Source of the DNA: Gammaproteobacteria bacterium
GTDB taxonomy: Bacteria; Pseudomonadota; Gammaproteobacteria; Pseudomonadales; Pseudomonadaceae
Assembly (NCBI GenBank): GCA_903970465.1
Contig: CAJCIO010000033.1
Coordinates: 1 to 64,000 of the forward strand
DNA: 64,000 bases
Direction of reading: 5' to 3'
Every line of letters starts with the position of its first letter. The first letter of the stretch is position 1. Position numbers and translations under genes: made by a program. The notes under the pieces were generated by a model. It was not told the DNA's origin, did no database searches, and saw only the letters and a program-made list of their open reading frames with translations. Of the stretch, positions 16,831-26,397 are shown in pieces.

Positions 16831-19800
16831 ATGGCCAGAAAACCTAAGGCAGCCAAGTTCACCGAAGACCCGCTCTGGTACAAGGACGCGGTCATCTACC
16901 AAGTGCATGTAAAGTCTTTTTTCGACTCCAACAATGATGGCATCGGTGACTTTCCCGGCCTCATTGCCAAGCTCGATTACATCGCGGAGCTTGGGGTCAA
17001 TACCATCTGGCTCCTGCCGTTCTATCCTTCGCCGCGCCGCGACGATGGCTACGATATCGCCGAATACAAGGCCGTCCACCCCGATTACGGCACCCTGCAC
17101 GATGCCAAGCGCTTTATTGCAGAGGCGCACCAGCGCGGCTTGCGGGTCATCACCGAGCTGGTCATCAACCATACCTCGGACCAGCATCCATGGTTCCAGC
17201 GCGCGCGTCATGCCAAGGCCGGTTCCAAGGCGCGGGACTTCTATGTGTGGTCCGACACCGACGCCAAATACGATGGCACGCGAATCATTTTTCTCGACAC
17301 CGAAAAATCCAATTGGACATGGGACCCGGTGGCCGGTCAGTACTTCTGGCATCGCTTCTACTCGCACCAGCCGGACCTCAACTTTGACAACCCGCAGGTG
17401 ATGAAGGCGGTGATCGGCGTGATGCGCTACTGGCTCGACCTGGGCATTGACGGCCTGCGCCTGGACGCCATCCCGTATCTGATCGAGCGCGATGGCACCA
17501 ACAACGAGAACCTGCCCGAGACCCACGCGGTGCTCAAACAGATTCGTGCCGAGATCGATGCCAACTATCCCGACCGCATGCTGCTTGCCGAAGCCAATCA
17601 GTGGCCCGAAGACACCCAGCTGTATTTCGGTGACGCCAAGGGCCCCAACGGCGATGAATGCCATATGGCGTTCCACTTCCCATTGATGCCGCGCATGTAC
17701 ATGGCCGTGGCCCAGGAAGACCGTTTTCCGATCACCGACATCTTGCGCCAGACCCCGGAGATCCCCGCCAACTGCCAGTGGGCGATCTTCTTGCGCAACC
17801 ATGATGAGCTGACGCTGGAGATGGTCACCGACAAAGAGCGCGATTACTTGTGGAATTACTATGCCGCCGACAGTCGCGCGCGCATAAACCTCGGTATTCG
17901 CCGGCGTCTGGCGCCGTTGCTGGAGCGTGACCGCCGTCGCGTTGAACTGCTCAACAGCCTGCTGCTGTCGATGCCCGGCACGCCGACGCTGTATTACGGC
18001 GACGAAATTGGCATGGGCGATAACATCTACTTGGGCGACCGCGACGGTGTGCGCACGCCCATGCAGTGGTCGATCGACCGCAACGGTGGTTTCTCGCGGG
18101 CCGACCCGGCCAGCTTGGTGCTGCCGCCGATCATGGATTCGCTGTATGGCTACCAGTCGGTCAATGTCGAGACCCAGGCCAGCGACCCGCATTCGCTGCT
18201 CAACTGGACGCGGCGCATGCTCGCGGTGCGCAAGCAGCAAAAAGCCTTTGGCCGCGGCACCCTGAAAATGCTGTCGCCGAGCAACCGTCGCATCCTCGCC
18301 TACCTGCGTGAATACACCAACGCCGAGGGCAAGACCGAGATCATCCTCTGCGTGGCCAATGTCTCGCGTGCGGCCCAGGCGGCCGAGCTGGATCTGTCGG
18401 CCTACGCGGGCATGGTCCCGGTAGAGATGCTCGGTGGCGCGGCGTTCCCGCCGATTGGCCAGCTCAATTTCCTGCTCACTCTGGCCCCTTACGGGTTCTA
18501 CTGGTTCCTATTGGCCTCGGAGAATCAAATGCCCAGCTGGCACGTTGAACCGGCCCAAAGCCTGCCGGACTTCCTCACCCTTGTGTTGAAAAAACGGATG
18601 GAAGAATTGCTCGAATCGCCCTCGCGCGAGTCGTTGGAAAATACTTCGCTCACCCAGTACCTGCCCAAGCGCCGCTGGTTCGCTGGCAAGGACAGCGCCA
18701 TCGACAAGGTGCACATCGCCTATGGCGTGCGCTTCGGTACCGCGCAGGCGCCGGTACTGCTCAGCGAAATCGAGGTCACCAGCGGTGGCGTGGTCAGCCG
18801 TTATCAGTTTCCGTTCGGTTTACTGGGCGACGATCAGATCGCCAGCGCGCTGCCTCAGCAGTTGGCGCTGTCGCGGGTGCGCCGCGGTCGCCAAGTCGGC
18901 TTGATCACTGATGCCTTCGCTCTGGAAACCTTCATTCGTTCGGTGCTGCTGGCCGTGCAAAACAGCCAGATCACGCCGTGCAGCGAGGGCGAGTTGCGCT
19001 TTGAACCGACCGCCGAACTGACCCGTCTCAATCTGGGCGCCGATGCGCAGATCCGCTACCTGTCCGCCGAGCAATCCAACAGCTCGGTGGTGATCGGCAG
19101 CGCCATGGTGCTGAAGATGATCCGTAAGGTCAGCGGGGGTATCCACCCCGAGCTGGAAATGGGCGCCTACCTGACCAGCGCTGGCTACCAGAATATTTCG
19201 CCGCTACTAGGCTCGGTCCAGCGGGTCGACGCCGAGGGGCTGCCGCACCTGTTAATGATCGCGCAGGGCTTTTTGGCCAACCAGGGTGATGCCTGGGAGT
19301 GGACCCAGAACAACCTCGAACGCGCGGTGCGTGACGAGATGGCCAGTGTCCGCTCGGAGCAGGACCAGCACTACAACGCGCTGGTGGAACTGGCCGATTT
19401 CGCCGCCATGCTCGGCCAGCGCCTGGGTGAAATGCACAAGGTGCTGGCAGCGCCTACCGACAACGCGGATTTTCGCGCCAGCCCGAGCAAAAAGAAGGAC
19501 GCCCAGGCATGGAGCAAAAGCATCAAGGCGCAGGTCGAACGTGCACTGCAACTGCTCGAGCAGCATAAAGGCAACCTTGATGACGAAAACCGCACGCTGG
19601 TCGCCGATCTGTTGAGCCAGCGCAAATCGCTGCTCAGCCACGTCGATACACTCTGCCAGCAGGCCACTGGGGGCTTGATCATGCGCGTGCACGGCGACTT
19701 GCACCTGGGCCAGGTGCTGGTGGTGCAGGGTGACGCCTATCTGATCGACTTCGAAGGCGAGCCGGCGCGACCACTGGAAGAGCGGCGCGGCAAGTACAGC

Positions 19801-20154
19801 CCCTTCAAGGATGTCAGCGGCGTGCTGCGTTCGTTTGATTACGCGGCCGCGATGGCGGTGCGCAACGCGCAAAGCGTGGACGCTTCGCCCGAGGCCGCGC
19901 AGGCCCGTCAGCGCGTGGCCAAACGTTACCTGCATGAATCGCGGCACGCGTTCATCGAGGCCTATCGAGCGGCCACCGCCGACCTGGCCCATGCCTGGGA
20001 AACCCCCGAAGGCGAACGTGCTGCACTGGAATTGTTCAGCCTTGAAAAGGCTGCTTATGAAATCGCTTATGAAGCGGAGAATCGCCCGGGCTGGCTGGCC
20101 GTGCCTTTGCATGGTCTGTTCGGGCTTTTGAGTACAAGGGGAGAAGCGTCATGA
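16831..20154 (+). CDS. treS: Trehalose synthase-maltokinase fusion (TreS-Mak)
   Basis: 1107 residues, two enzymes in one chain. Residues 1 to about 550 are a GH13_16 trehalose synthase (maltose/trehalose interconversion). Asp212 is in [10 protein letters not shown], Glu254 in LLAEANQW, and Asp325 in [21 protein letters not shown] lies further on. Residues about 570-1107 are maltokinase (Pep2/Mak), phosphorylating maltose at C1: [15 protein letters not shown] start, then a kinase-like HGDLHLGQ loop at about 954 and IDFEGEP at about 973. The fusion couples trehalose use directly to GlgE donor synthesis. AAGGA precedes the ATG. It overlaps glgB by 4 bp (ATGA). Confidence 0.97.
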   Translation: MARKPKAAKFTEDPLWYKDAVIYQVHVKSFFDSNNDGIGDFPGLIAKLDYIAELGVNTIWLLPFYPSPRRDDGYDIAEYKAVHPDYGTLHDAKRFIAEAHQRGLRVITELVINHTSDQHPWFQRARHAKAGSKARDFYVWSDTDAKYDGTRIIFLDTEKSNWTWDPVAGQYFWHRFYSHQPDLNFDNPQVMKAVIGVMRYWLDLGIDGLRLDAIPYLIERDGTNNENLPETHAVLKQIRAEIDANYPDRMLLAEANQWPEDTQLYFGDAKGPNGDECHMAFHFPLMPRMYMAVAQEDRFPITDILRQTPEIPANCQWAIFLRNHDELTLEMVTDKERDYLWNYYAADSRARINLGIRRRLAPLLERDRRRVELLNSLLLSMPGTPTLYYGDEIGMGDNIYLGDRDGVRTPMQWSIDRNGGFSRADPASLVLPPIMDSLYGYQSVNVETQASDPHSLLNWTRRMLAVRKQQKAFGRGTLKMLSPSNRRILAYLREYTNAEGKTEIILCVANVSRAAQAAELDLSAYAGMVPVEMLGGAAFPPIGQLNFLLTLAPYGFYWFLLASENQMPSWHVEPAQSLPDFLTLVLKKRMEELLESPSRESLENTSLTQYLPKRRWFAGKDSAIDKVHIAYGVRFGTAQAPVLLSEIEVTSGGVVSRYQFPFGLLGDDQIASALPQQLALSRVRRGRQVGLITDAFALETFIRSVLLAVQNSQITPCSEGELRFEPTAELTRLNLGADAQIRYLSAEQSNSSVVIGSAMVLKMIRKVSGGIHPELEMGAYLTSAGYQNISPLLGSVQRVDAEGLPHLLMIAQGFLANQGDAWEWTQNNLERAVRDEMASVRSEQDQHYNALVELADFAAMLGQRLGEMHKVLAAPTDNADFRASPSKKKDAQAWSKSIKAQVERALQLLEQHKGNLDDENRTLVADLLSQRKSLLSHVDTLCQQATGGLIMRVHGDLHLGQVLVVQGDAYLIDFEGEPARPLEERRGKYSPFKDVSGVLRSFDYAAAMAVRNAQSVDASPEAAQARQRVAKRYLHESRHAFIEAYRAATADLAHAWETPEGERAALELFSLEKAAYEIAYEAENRPGWLAVPLHGLFGLLSTRGEAS

Positions 20155-22376
20155 GTGCGCAACAGCAACAGAGCCAGCGCGGTGCCATACCGTCCAAGGC
20201 CGATATTGAAGCGCTGATCCGTGCCGATCACCGTGATCCGTTTTCGATCCTTGGCCCCCACAGCGATGGCGGCGATGGGCAATACATCCGTGCCTACCTG
20301 CCCAATGCACTGTCGGTAGAGGTACTGGCCAAGGATCACGACGAATCCCTGGTCAAGCTTGAACAGCATCACGACGTACCGGGGTTCTTCACCGGCCACA
20401 TGCATTCGCGGCAGCCCTATCGGCTCAAGGTGCAATGGGCTGGCGGCGAGTACACCAACGCCGATCCTTACAGCTTCGGCGAACTGCTGGGCGAGATGGA
20501 CCTTTACCTGTTCGCCGAGGGCAACCACCGCGATCTGAGCGGCTGTTTTGGTGCTCAGGTGATGAACATCGACGGCGTCGACGGTGTGCGCTTTGCCGTG
20601 TGGGCGCCGAATGCCAAACGGGTATCGGTGGTGGGTGATTTCAACGGCTGGGATGGCCGTCGGCATCCGATGCGCGTGCGCTATCCCTCGGGCGTGTGGG
20701 AAATCTTCATCCCCGGCGTGCAGCCGGGCGATGGCTACAAGTACGAGATTCTCGGTGCTCACGGGATCCTGCCGCTCAAGGCCGACCCGGTCGCCCTGGC
20801 CACCGAGCTGCCGCCCGCCACCGGGTCGCGGGTCGGCAGGCCGCTCGATCACGCCTGGGGTGACCAGGCCTGGCTCGAAAGCCGCGAGCAGCGCCACAGC
20901 AGCAGTGCGCCGCTGTCGATCTACGAGCTGCATGCGGGCTCCTGGATGGTCGAAACCGACGACGCTGGCGAGGTGGTGCGCAATTACACCTGGCATGAAC
21001 TGGCCGATCGGCTGATCCCCTATATCGAGAAGATGGGCTTCACCCACATCGAGCTGATGCCGATCATGGAGCACCCGTTCGGTGGTTCCTGGGGGTATCA
21101 GTTGCTCGCGCAATTTGCCCCGACCGCGCGTTATGGCACGCCGCAGCAATTCGCTGAATTCGTCGACCGCTGCCACCAGGCAGGCATCGGTGTCATTCTC
21201 GATTGGGTGCCGGCGCATTTTCCTACCGATACCCACGGCCTGGCCCGTTTCGACGGCACCGCGCTGTATGAATACGACAACCCGCACGAAGGCTTTCACC
21301 AGGATTGGAATACCCTGATTTACAACCTGGGGCGTACCGAAGTGCACGGTTTCATGCTCGCTTCGGCACTGCACTGGATCAAGCATTTCCATATCGATGG
21401 TCTGCGCGTCGACGCGGTGGCGTCGATGTTGTACCGCGATTATTCGCGCAAGGCCGGAGAGTGGGTTCCGAATCGCCACGGCGGCCGCGAGAATCTGGAG
21501 GTTGTGGAGTTTCTCCGCCACCTTAACGATGTCGTCGCCCTTGAGGCGCCCGGTGCCTTGGTGATTGCTGAAGAGTCGACCTCTTGGCCGGGAGTCACCC
21601 ATCCGACGCAACAGGGTGGATTGGGCTTCGCTTACAAGTGGAACATGGGCTGGATGCACGACACGCTGCAGTACATCCAGAACGATCCGATCCACCGTAA
21701 TCATCACCACAACGAGCTGAGCTTCGGCCTGGTGTATGCGTATTCCGAGCGATTCATCCTGCCGATTTCCCACGATGAAGTGGTGCATGGCAAGCACTCG
21801 CTGATCGACAAGATGCCGGGTGATCGCTGGCAGAAATTTGCTAACTTGCGGGCCTATCTGACCTTCATGTGGGCGCATCCAGGCAAGAAGCTGCTGTTCA
21901 TGGGCTGCGAATTCGGCCAATGGCGCGAGTGGAATCACGATCATCAACTGGACTGGTATCTGACCGAGTATTCCGAGCACAAAGGCGTGCAGACGTTGGT
22001 TGCCGATCTCAATCGCTTGTACCGCTCGGAGCCGGCGCTGCACGAGCAGGACTGCAAGTCTGAGGGCTTCCAGTGGTTGATCGGTGATGACTCGGCCAAC
22101 AGCGTGTACGCGTGGCTGCGCTGGAGTTCGCAGGGCGAGCCGCTGCTGGTGGTGGCCAACTTCACGCCGGTCCCACGCGAGGGTTACCGGGTTGGCATAC
22201 CCTTTGGCGAGCATTGGGATGAGGTGCTGAACAGTGATGCCGAGCTGTATGCCGGATCCAACTTCGGCAACGGCGGCGGTGTGGACAGCGAAGAGATCGC
22301 TGCCCATGGTCAGGATCGCTCAGTGTCGCTGAACCTGCCTCCACTGGGCGTGCTGGTGCTCAAACCGCGAGGCTGA
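20151..22376 (+). CDS. glgB: 1,4-alpha-glucan branching enzyme
   Basis: 741 residues, GH13_9. It creates alpha-1,6 branches in the glucan. An N-terminal CBM48-like region (about 20-240) is followed by the barrel. Catalytic Asp421 is in [15 protein letters not shown] and Glu474 in [13 protein letters not shown], with the same 53-residue spacing as E. coli D405/E458. [13 protein letters not shown] and [10 protein letters not shown] are diagnostic for GlgB. Its ATG overlaps the treS stop, so translation is coupled, with GGGGAG upstream. It is last in the GlgE-pathway run and is followed by a REP pair. Confidence 0.97.
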   Translation: MSAQQQQSQRGAIPSKADIEALIRADHRDPFSILGPHSDGGDGQYIRAYLPNALSVEVLAKDHDESLVKLEQHHDVPGFFTGHMHSRQPYRLKVQWAGGEYTNADPYSFGELLGEMDLYLFAEGNHRDLSGCFGAQVMNIDGVDGVRFAVWAPNAKRVSVVGDFNGWDGRRHPMRVRYPSGVWEIFIPGVQPGDGYKYEILGAHGILPLKADPVALATELPPATGSRVGRPLDHAWGDQAWLESREQRHSSSAPLSIYELHAGSWMVETDDAGEVVRNYTWHELADRLIPYIEKMGFTHIELMPIMEHPFGGSWGYQLLAQFAPTARYGTPQQFAEFVDRCHQAGIGVILDWVPAHFPTDTHGLARFDGTALYEYDNPHEGFHQDWNTLIYNLGRTEVHGFMLASALHWIKHFHIDGLRVDAVASMLYRDYSRKAGEWVPNRHGGRENLEVVEFLRHLNDVVALEAPGALVIAEESTSWPGVTHPTQQGGLGFAYKWNMGWMHDTLQYIQNDPIHRNHHHNELSFGLVYAYSERFILPISHDEVVHGKHSLIDKMPGDRWQKFANLRAYLTFMWAHPGKKLLFMGCEFGQWREWNHDHQLDWYLTEYSEHKGVQTLVADLNRLYRSEPALHEQDCKSEGFQWLIGDDSANSVYAWLRWSSQGEPLLVVANFTPVPREGYRVGIPFGEHWDEVLNSDAELYAGSNFGNGGGVDSEEIAAHGQDRSVSLNLPPLGVLVLKPRG

Positions 22377-22388
22377 TGCACTTGAATC

Positions 22389-22453
22389 CTGTGGGAGCAG
22401 GCCCTGCCCGCGAAGCTTTTAAAGGCTTCGCGAGCAGAATTCGCTCCCACATG
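22389..22453. repeat. REP/BIME palindrome pair
   Basis: CTGTGGGAGCAGGCCCTGCC and an inverted partner ending GAATTCGCTCCCACAT flank the complementary AAGC(T) loop. It sits between converging glgB and the EEP-family gene. Confidence 0.85.
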
Positions 22454-22467
22454 GCTCATTGGTTGGA

Positions 22468-23268
22468 CTAGAGATGCACTTCCACGGACAGCGGCAAGTG
22501 ATCGGACAGATGGGTCCAGGGCTTGTTGCCGAGGATCACCGGTTCGTGACTGGTTGCGTTGCGCAAGTAGATGCGGTCCAGGCGCAGCAGCGGGAACCGC
22601 GCCGGGTAGGTCTTGGCCAGCAGGCCGTGATGGCGCTCGAACACTTCATGCAGGCCGTCGTGTTTGCACAGCGTACTGTTGCCGCGCAGTTGCCAGTCGT
22701 TAAAATCGCCAGCGATGATCACCGGCGCATGTTCCGGCAGTGAATCAAGCAGTTCGCGCAGCAGCATCAACTGCTTTTGTCGATGGCTTTCCAATAACGA
22801 CAGGTGCACGCAGATCGCGTGCACTTCGTCGTGCCCGGGTACCTGTAACACGCAGTGCAGCAGGCCCCGGCGCTCGGGACCGGTAATCGACACGTCGAGG
22901 TTGCGGTAGTGCAGGATCGGGTATTTGGATAACAGCGCGTTGCCGTGGTGGCCGTCCGGGTAGACCGCATTGCGACCATAGGCGTAGTCGCTCCACATGC
23001 TGTCGGCGAGGAACTCGTACTGGGACATTTCCGGCCAGTTGGCAAACTTCGATGCATGGCGATCGTGGCCGCCCAGGACTTCCTGCAGAAAGACGATATC
23101 AGCGCCAGTACTGCGCACGGCTTCGCGCAGTTCCGGAAGGATGAAACGACGGTTGAAGGCGGTGAATCCCTTGTGGGTATTGACGGTCAACACCCGTAAT
23201 CGGTGCACCTCGCGCTCGGGTAGAGCGCCAAGGTCACTGAGGGCACTGCCTGCGGGATCGGTCGACAC
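22468..23268 (-). CDS. Endonuclease/exonuclease/phosphatase (EEP) family protein
   Basis: 266 residues. EEP-fold motifs are in order: VLTVNTHKG, ADIVFLQEV (metal Glu), GNALLSKYPI, ICVHLSLLE, IIAGDFNDW (catalytic Asp/Asn) and HLSDHLPLSVEV (terminal Asp-His). The family includes nucleases, phosphodiesterases and phospholipases. There is no signal peptide, so it is presumably cytoplasmic. It lies between glgB and glgX on the minus strand, the same neighbourhood in which P. aeruginosa carries an EEP gene (PA2154) in its trehalose/glycogen island. The role in glucan metabolism is unclear. Confidence 0.88.
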   Translation of the reverse strand: MSTDPAGSALSDLGALPEREVHRLRVLTVNTHKGFTAFNRRFILPELREAVRSTGADIVFLQEVLGGHDRHASKFANWPEMSQYEFLADSMWSDYAYGRNAVYPDGHHGNALLSKYPILHYRNLDVSITGPERRGLLHCVLQVPGHDEVHAICVHLSLLESHRQKQLMLLRELLDSLPEHAPVIIAGDFNDWQLRGNSTLCKHDGLHEVFERHHGLLAKTYPARFPLLRLDRIYLRNATSHEPVILGNKPWTHLSDHLPLSVEVHL

Positions 23269-23337
23269 GTTTGCTCCTCGGTAAGGTACTGCCTGTCTCT
23301 ATTGCGACCTGATTATCCATGGCGCAGTTCCGTGTGT

Positions 23338-23428
23338 CTGTAGCGAGGGGGCTTGCCCGCGAATAATCGCGTAGGCGACACATTCGCGCGCAGCGCCACA
23401 TTTTTTGGCGGCAAACCCCTCGCTACAG
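23338..23428. repeat. REP/BIME palindrome pair
   Basis: CTGTAGCGAGGGGGCTTGCC at the left and an inverted GGCGGCAAACCCCTCGCTAC unit at the right flank about 40 bp. It lies between glgX and the EEP-family gene. Confidence 0.85.
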
Positions 23429-23438
23429 GTGTGGACCC

Positions 23439-25598
23439 TCAATCCTCCTGGTCGCGATGTAACTCGAACAACAACGTCGAACGGCCGGTGACCATGAACT
23501 GACTACCAAAATCCAGGGGCTCATGCTCGCGCAGCTCCGGGCGGTTGGTGTCGACCACGCAGTTCCAGTACTCGCCCTCCGGCACCTGCGGCAGGGTGTA
23601 GTTGACCACGTCGTGGTGAGCGTTGACGATCACCAGCAAGGTGATGTCCGCGCCTGGCTTGCGGATGCCGCTGGCCTGGGCGCGACCGTCGAGCAGCATG
23701 CCCACCGAGCGGCCGTGGCCTGCTTCCCATTGCTCGGTGGTCATCTCGTTGCCATGGGGGTCGAGCCAGGTGACATCCTTGACGCCGATGTCCTCGTTGT
23801 AGGTACCCACCAGAAACCGGTTGCGGCGCAGGATCGGGTACTTGAGCCGCAACTTGATGAGCCGGCGCACGAAGCGCAGCAGGTCGGCGCCGTCCTGATC
23901 CAGCGCCCAGTTGATCCAGCCGGTTTCGCTGTCCTGGCAGTAGGCATTGTTGTTGCCGTTTTGCGTGCGGGCGAACTCGTCGCCGGCGACGATCATCGGT
24001 GTGCCTTGGGAAAACAGCAGGGTGGCGAAGAAATTGCGCATCTGGCGCAGGCGCAGATCGATGATGGCGCGATCGCCGGTCGGCCCTTCGACGCCATGGT
24101 TCCACGACACGTTGTTATTGGTGCCGTCCTGATTGTTTTCGTCGTTCTCCTCGTTGTGCTTCTCGTTATAGGACACCAGGTCCTTCATCGTGAAGCCGTC
24201 GTGGGCGGTGATGAAGTTGACCGAGGTATAGGGGCGCCGACCACGCTGGTTGAACAGCTCGCCGGAACCGGTCATGCGCCCGGCGAAGTCGGCCAGTTGC
24301 CCATCGTCGCCTTTCCAGAAGGCGCGCACGGTGTCACGAAAGCGATCGTTCCATTCTGCCCAGCCTGGCGCGAAGCCCCCCACCTGGTAGCCGCCGGGCC
24401 CGCAGTCCCAAGGCTCGGCGATGAGCTTGACCGAACGCAACACCGGGTCCTGACGGCAGGCCACCAGGAAGCTGTGACGCTCGTCGAAGCCTTCGTGGTA
24501 GCGGCCGAGGATAGTCGCCAGGTCGAAGCGAAAGCCGTCCACGTGCATTTCCGTGGCCCAGTAGCGCAGCGAGTCGGTGACCATCTGCAGCACGCAAGGG
24601 TGGCTCAGGTCGAGGGTATTGCCGGTGCCGGAATCGTTGATGTAGAAGCGCTTGTTGTCTGGCTGCAGGCGGTAGTAGGAGGCATTGTCGATACCGCGCA
24701 TCGACAGCGTCGGGCCCTGCTCGTTGCCCTCGGCGGTGTGGTTGTAGACCACATCGAGAATGATCTCCAACCCGGCATCATGGTAGTGAGCAACCATCTC
24801 CTTGAACTCGGCGACCTTGCCGCTGGCCAGGTAGCGCGGGTGCGGGGCGAAGAAGGCGATGCTGTTGTAGCCCCAATAGTTGTTCAGGCCTTTTTGCAGC
24901 AGGTGTTGATCGTTGACGAAGGCGTGAATGGGCAGCAGCTCCACGGAGGACACGCCCAGCTGGCGGATGTGATCGACCACCTCCGGCACCATCATGCCGG
25001 CGAACGTGCCGCGCACTGCCTCCGGGACCGCCGGATGGCGCATGCTCAGGCCCTTGGCATGGGCTTCGTAGATGATGGTCTTGTCCCATGGCACGCTCAC
25101 GCGCTGGTCGCGGCCCCAGGTGTAGGCGGGGTCGATGACCTTGCTCTTGGGCACGAAGGGTGCGCTGTCGCGGTCATCGAAGCTGAGGTCGCCATCCGGG
25201 TGGCCGATGGTATAGCCGAACAGGGCTTCGGACCACTTCAACTGGCCCACCAGCTGTTTGGCGTAAGGATCGATCAGCAACTTGTTGGGGTTGAAGCGAT
25301 GGCCGTTCTCGGGGTCGTACGGGCCGTAGACGCGATAGCCATAGATCAGCCCTGGATGGGCGTCGGGGAGGTAGCCGTGGTAGATCTCGTCGGTGTATTC
25401 CGGCAATTCGATGCGCTCGATCTCCTCCTCGGTGGCGGGGTCGAACAGGCACAACTCGACCTTGGTGGCGTTAGCCGAGAAGAGTGCGAAGTTGACACCC
25501 AGGCCGTCCCAGGTGGCGCCCAGAGGAAAGGGCAGGCCTTCACGGATTCGCGACGGTTCGGCTTGAGGGGTAGGTTGAGGCTTCTTTTGCCGGCTCAT
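23439..25598 (-). CDS. glgX: Glycogen debranching enzyme GlgX
   Basis: 719 residues, GH13_11 isoamylase type, which hydrolyses alpha-1,6 branches of trimmed glucan. The N-terminal CBM48 region begins PFPLGATWDGLGVNFALFS. Barrel motifs are DVVYNHTAEGNEQGPTLS, GFRFDLATILGR (nucleophile Asp359) and LIAEPWDCGPGGYQVG (acid Glu395), then NFITAHDGFTMKDLVSYN. This gene releases linear chains for TreY/MalQ. It lies downstream of the treY-DUF2934 genes with a 305-bp gap, so it may have its own promoter. Confidence 0.97.
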   Translation of the reverse strand: MSRQKKPQPTPQAEPSRIREGLPFPLGATWDGLGVNFALFSANATKVELCLFDPATEEEIERIELPEYTDEIYHGYLPDAHPGLIYGYRVYGPYDPENGHRFNPNKLLIDPYAKQLVGQLKWSEALFGYTIGHPDGDLSFDDRDSAPFVPKSKVIDPAYTWGRDQRVSVPWDKTIIYEAHAKGLSMRHPAVPEAVRGTFAGMMVPEVVDHIRQLGVSSVELLPIHAFVNDQHLLQKGLNNYWGYNSIAFFAPHPRYLASGKVAEFKEMVAHYHDAGLEIILDVVYNHTAEGNEQGPTLSMRGIDNASYYRLQPDNKRFYINDSGTGNTLDLSHPCVLQMVTDSLRYWATEMHVDGFRFDLATILGRYHEGFDERHSFLVACRQDPVLRSVKLIAEPWDCGPGGYQVGGFAPGWAEWNDRFRDTVRAFWKGDDGQLADFAGRMTGSGELFNQRGRRPYTSVNFITAHDGFTMKDLVSYNEKHNEENDENNQDGTNNNVSWNHGVEGPTGDRAIIDLRLRQMRNFFATLLFSQGTPMIVAGDEFARTQNGNNNAYCQDSETGWINWALDQDGADLLRFVRRLIKLRLKYPILRRNRFLVGTYNEDIGVKDVTWLDPHGNEMTTEQWEAGHGRSVGMLLDGRAQASGIRKPGADITLLVIVNAHHDVVNYTLPQVPEGEYWNCVVDTNRPELREHEPLDFGSQFMVTGRSTLLFELHRDQED

Positions 25599-25903
25599 GA
25601 TTGATCCTTAGTGGGGCTGGGTTCGTACCGAATGCGCGAGGTGCAGAACGGCGCTACAGGGAGGCATGGGGGCAGTGATGTGGCTGGGGTGCTTGTGGGG
25701 GCTGTAGTGGCTTCTTCGCGGACACAGCTTTGCTCCCAACAGAATAGGGCTGTGCAGCGGCGTGAATGGTGGAAGCGCAACTTGCGGGCGAAGGGGCCAG
25801 TGCAGGCAACACACAAGCGCCGGGCTCGCATGGAGGGAGTCCGGGTATCGGGCTGGCCGTCTGGGCGGCCAGCCTTGGGGTGAGCGGAGCGGGCGCCAGG
25901 CAA
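25599..25903. other. Intergenic region, 305 bp
   Basis: No gene is supported. It probably contains the glgX promoter (minus strand). A perfect 9-bp hairpin, GGCTGGCCG / CGGCCAGCC with a 6-nt loop, lies at 25851-25874, just downstream of the DUF2934 gene. It has no T tract but may end or stabilise that transcript. A degenerate REP-like stretch (TTCTTCGCGGACACAG) is near 25710. Confidence 0.5.
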
Positions 25904-26383
25904 TCAGCTGGCTGGCGGCTTTTTCGCTGCGCCGGGTTTTTTTGCGACAGGCTTGGGCGCCGCCGCAGGCTTGGGCACCGGTGGCTTGGAAGCCTTGACC
26001 GAAGTCGGCTTGCTGGCGACCGGCTTGGGTGCGGATTTGGCTGCGGGCTTGCTCGGTGCCTTTTCGGCTACCGGCTCAGGAGCCGATTTGACCGCAGGCT
26101 TGGGCGCCGACTTGGCGGCCGGTTTGGGTGGCTTGCTACCAACCGGCTTGGGGGGCGTGGCGGGTTTTTCAGCCGCCGCATCAGTGCCCGCTACCGGCTT
26201 CGCGGCCTTGGCTGATTTAGCCGCAGCGGGCTTGCGATTCGAAGGCTTGCTGGGCGCCAGTGCTTCCGCTTCGGCGAGCTTGCGGGCCATCTCCCAGTGA
26301 CGGTCTTCATGACCGTCAGGTTTACCTTCGGACTCCCAGATCTGGTAAGCAAATTCTTTAATACGTTTGTCGTCGACACTCAT
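25904..26383 (-). CDS. DUF2934 domain protein with Lys/Pro/Ala-rich repeat tail
   Basis: 159 residues. The first ~40 (KRIKEFAYQIWESEGKPDG, HEDRHWEMARKLAE) form the small DUF2934 helical domain. The remaining ~115 are repetitive, strongly basic and Pro/Ala-rich (units such as KPAAKSAPKP, PKPVASKP, KPVAKKPGAA), resembling histone H1-like or AlgP-like tails, so nucleic-acid or polyanion binding is possible. AGGAG lies eight bases before the ATG and treY ends only 14 bp upstream, so it is in the glgA-treY operon. Function unknown; tail length is likely to vary between strains because of the repeats. Confidence 0.88.
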   Translation of the reverse strand: MSVDDKRIKEFAYQIWESEGKPDGHEDRHWEMARKLAEAEALAPSKPSNRKPAAAKSAKAAKPVAGTDAAAEKPATPPKPVGSKPPKPAAKSAPKPAVKSAPEPVAEKAPSKPAAKSAPKPVASKPTSVKASKPPVPKPAAAPKPVAKKPGAAKKPPAS

Positions 26384-26397
26384 TTAAACGCTCCTGA

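Noticed and set aside
16231..18240. 669-codon open frame antisense to glgE and treS
   Set aside because: Composition is that of a reverse-complement shadow in a high-GC gene (His/Arg/Val/Gly-rich, no domain), while the sense strand encodes well-conserved enzymes.
20067..22307. 746-codon open frame antisense to glgB
   Set aside because: Mirror of glgB codons; no start signal or recognisable motif.
23523..25604. 693-codon open frame antisense to glgX
   Set aside because: Shadow of glgX; GH13 motifs are clear on the minus strand.
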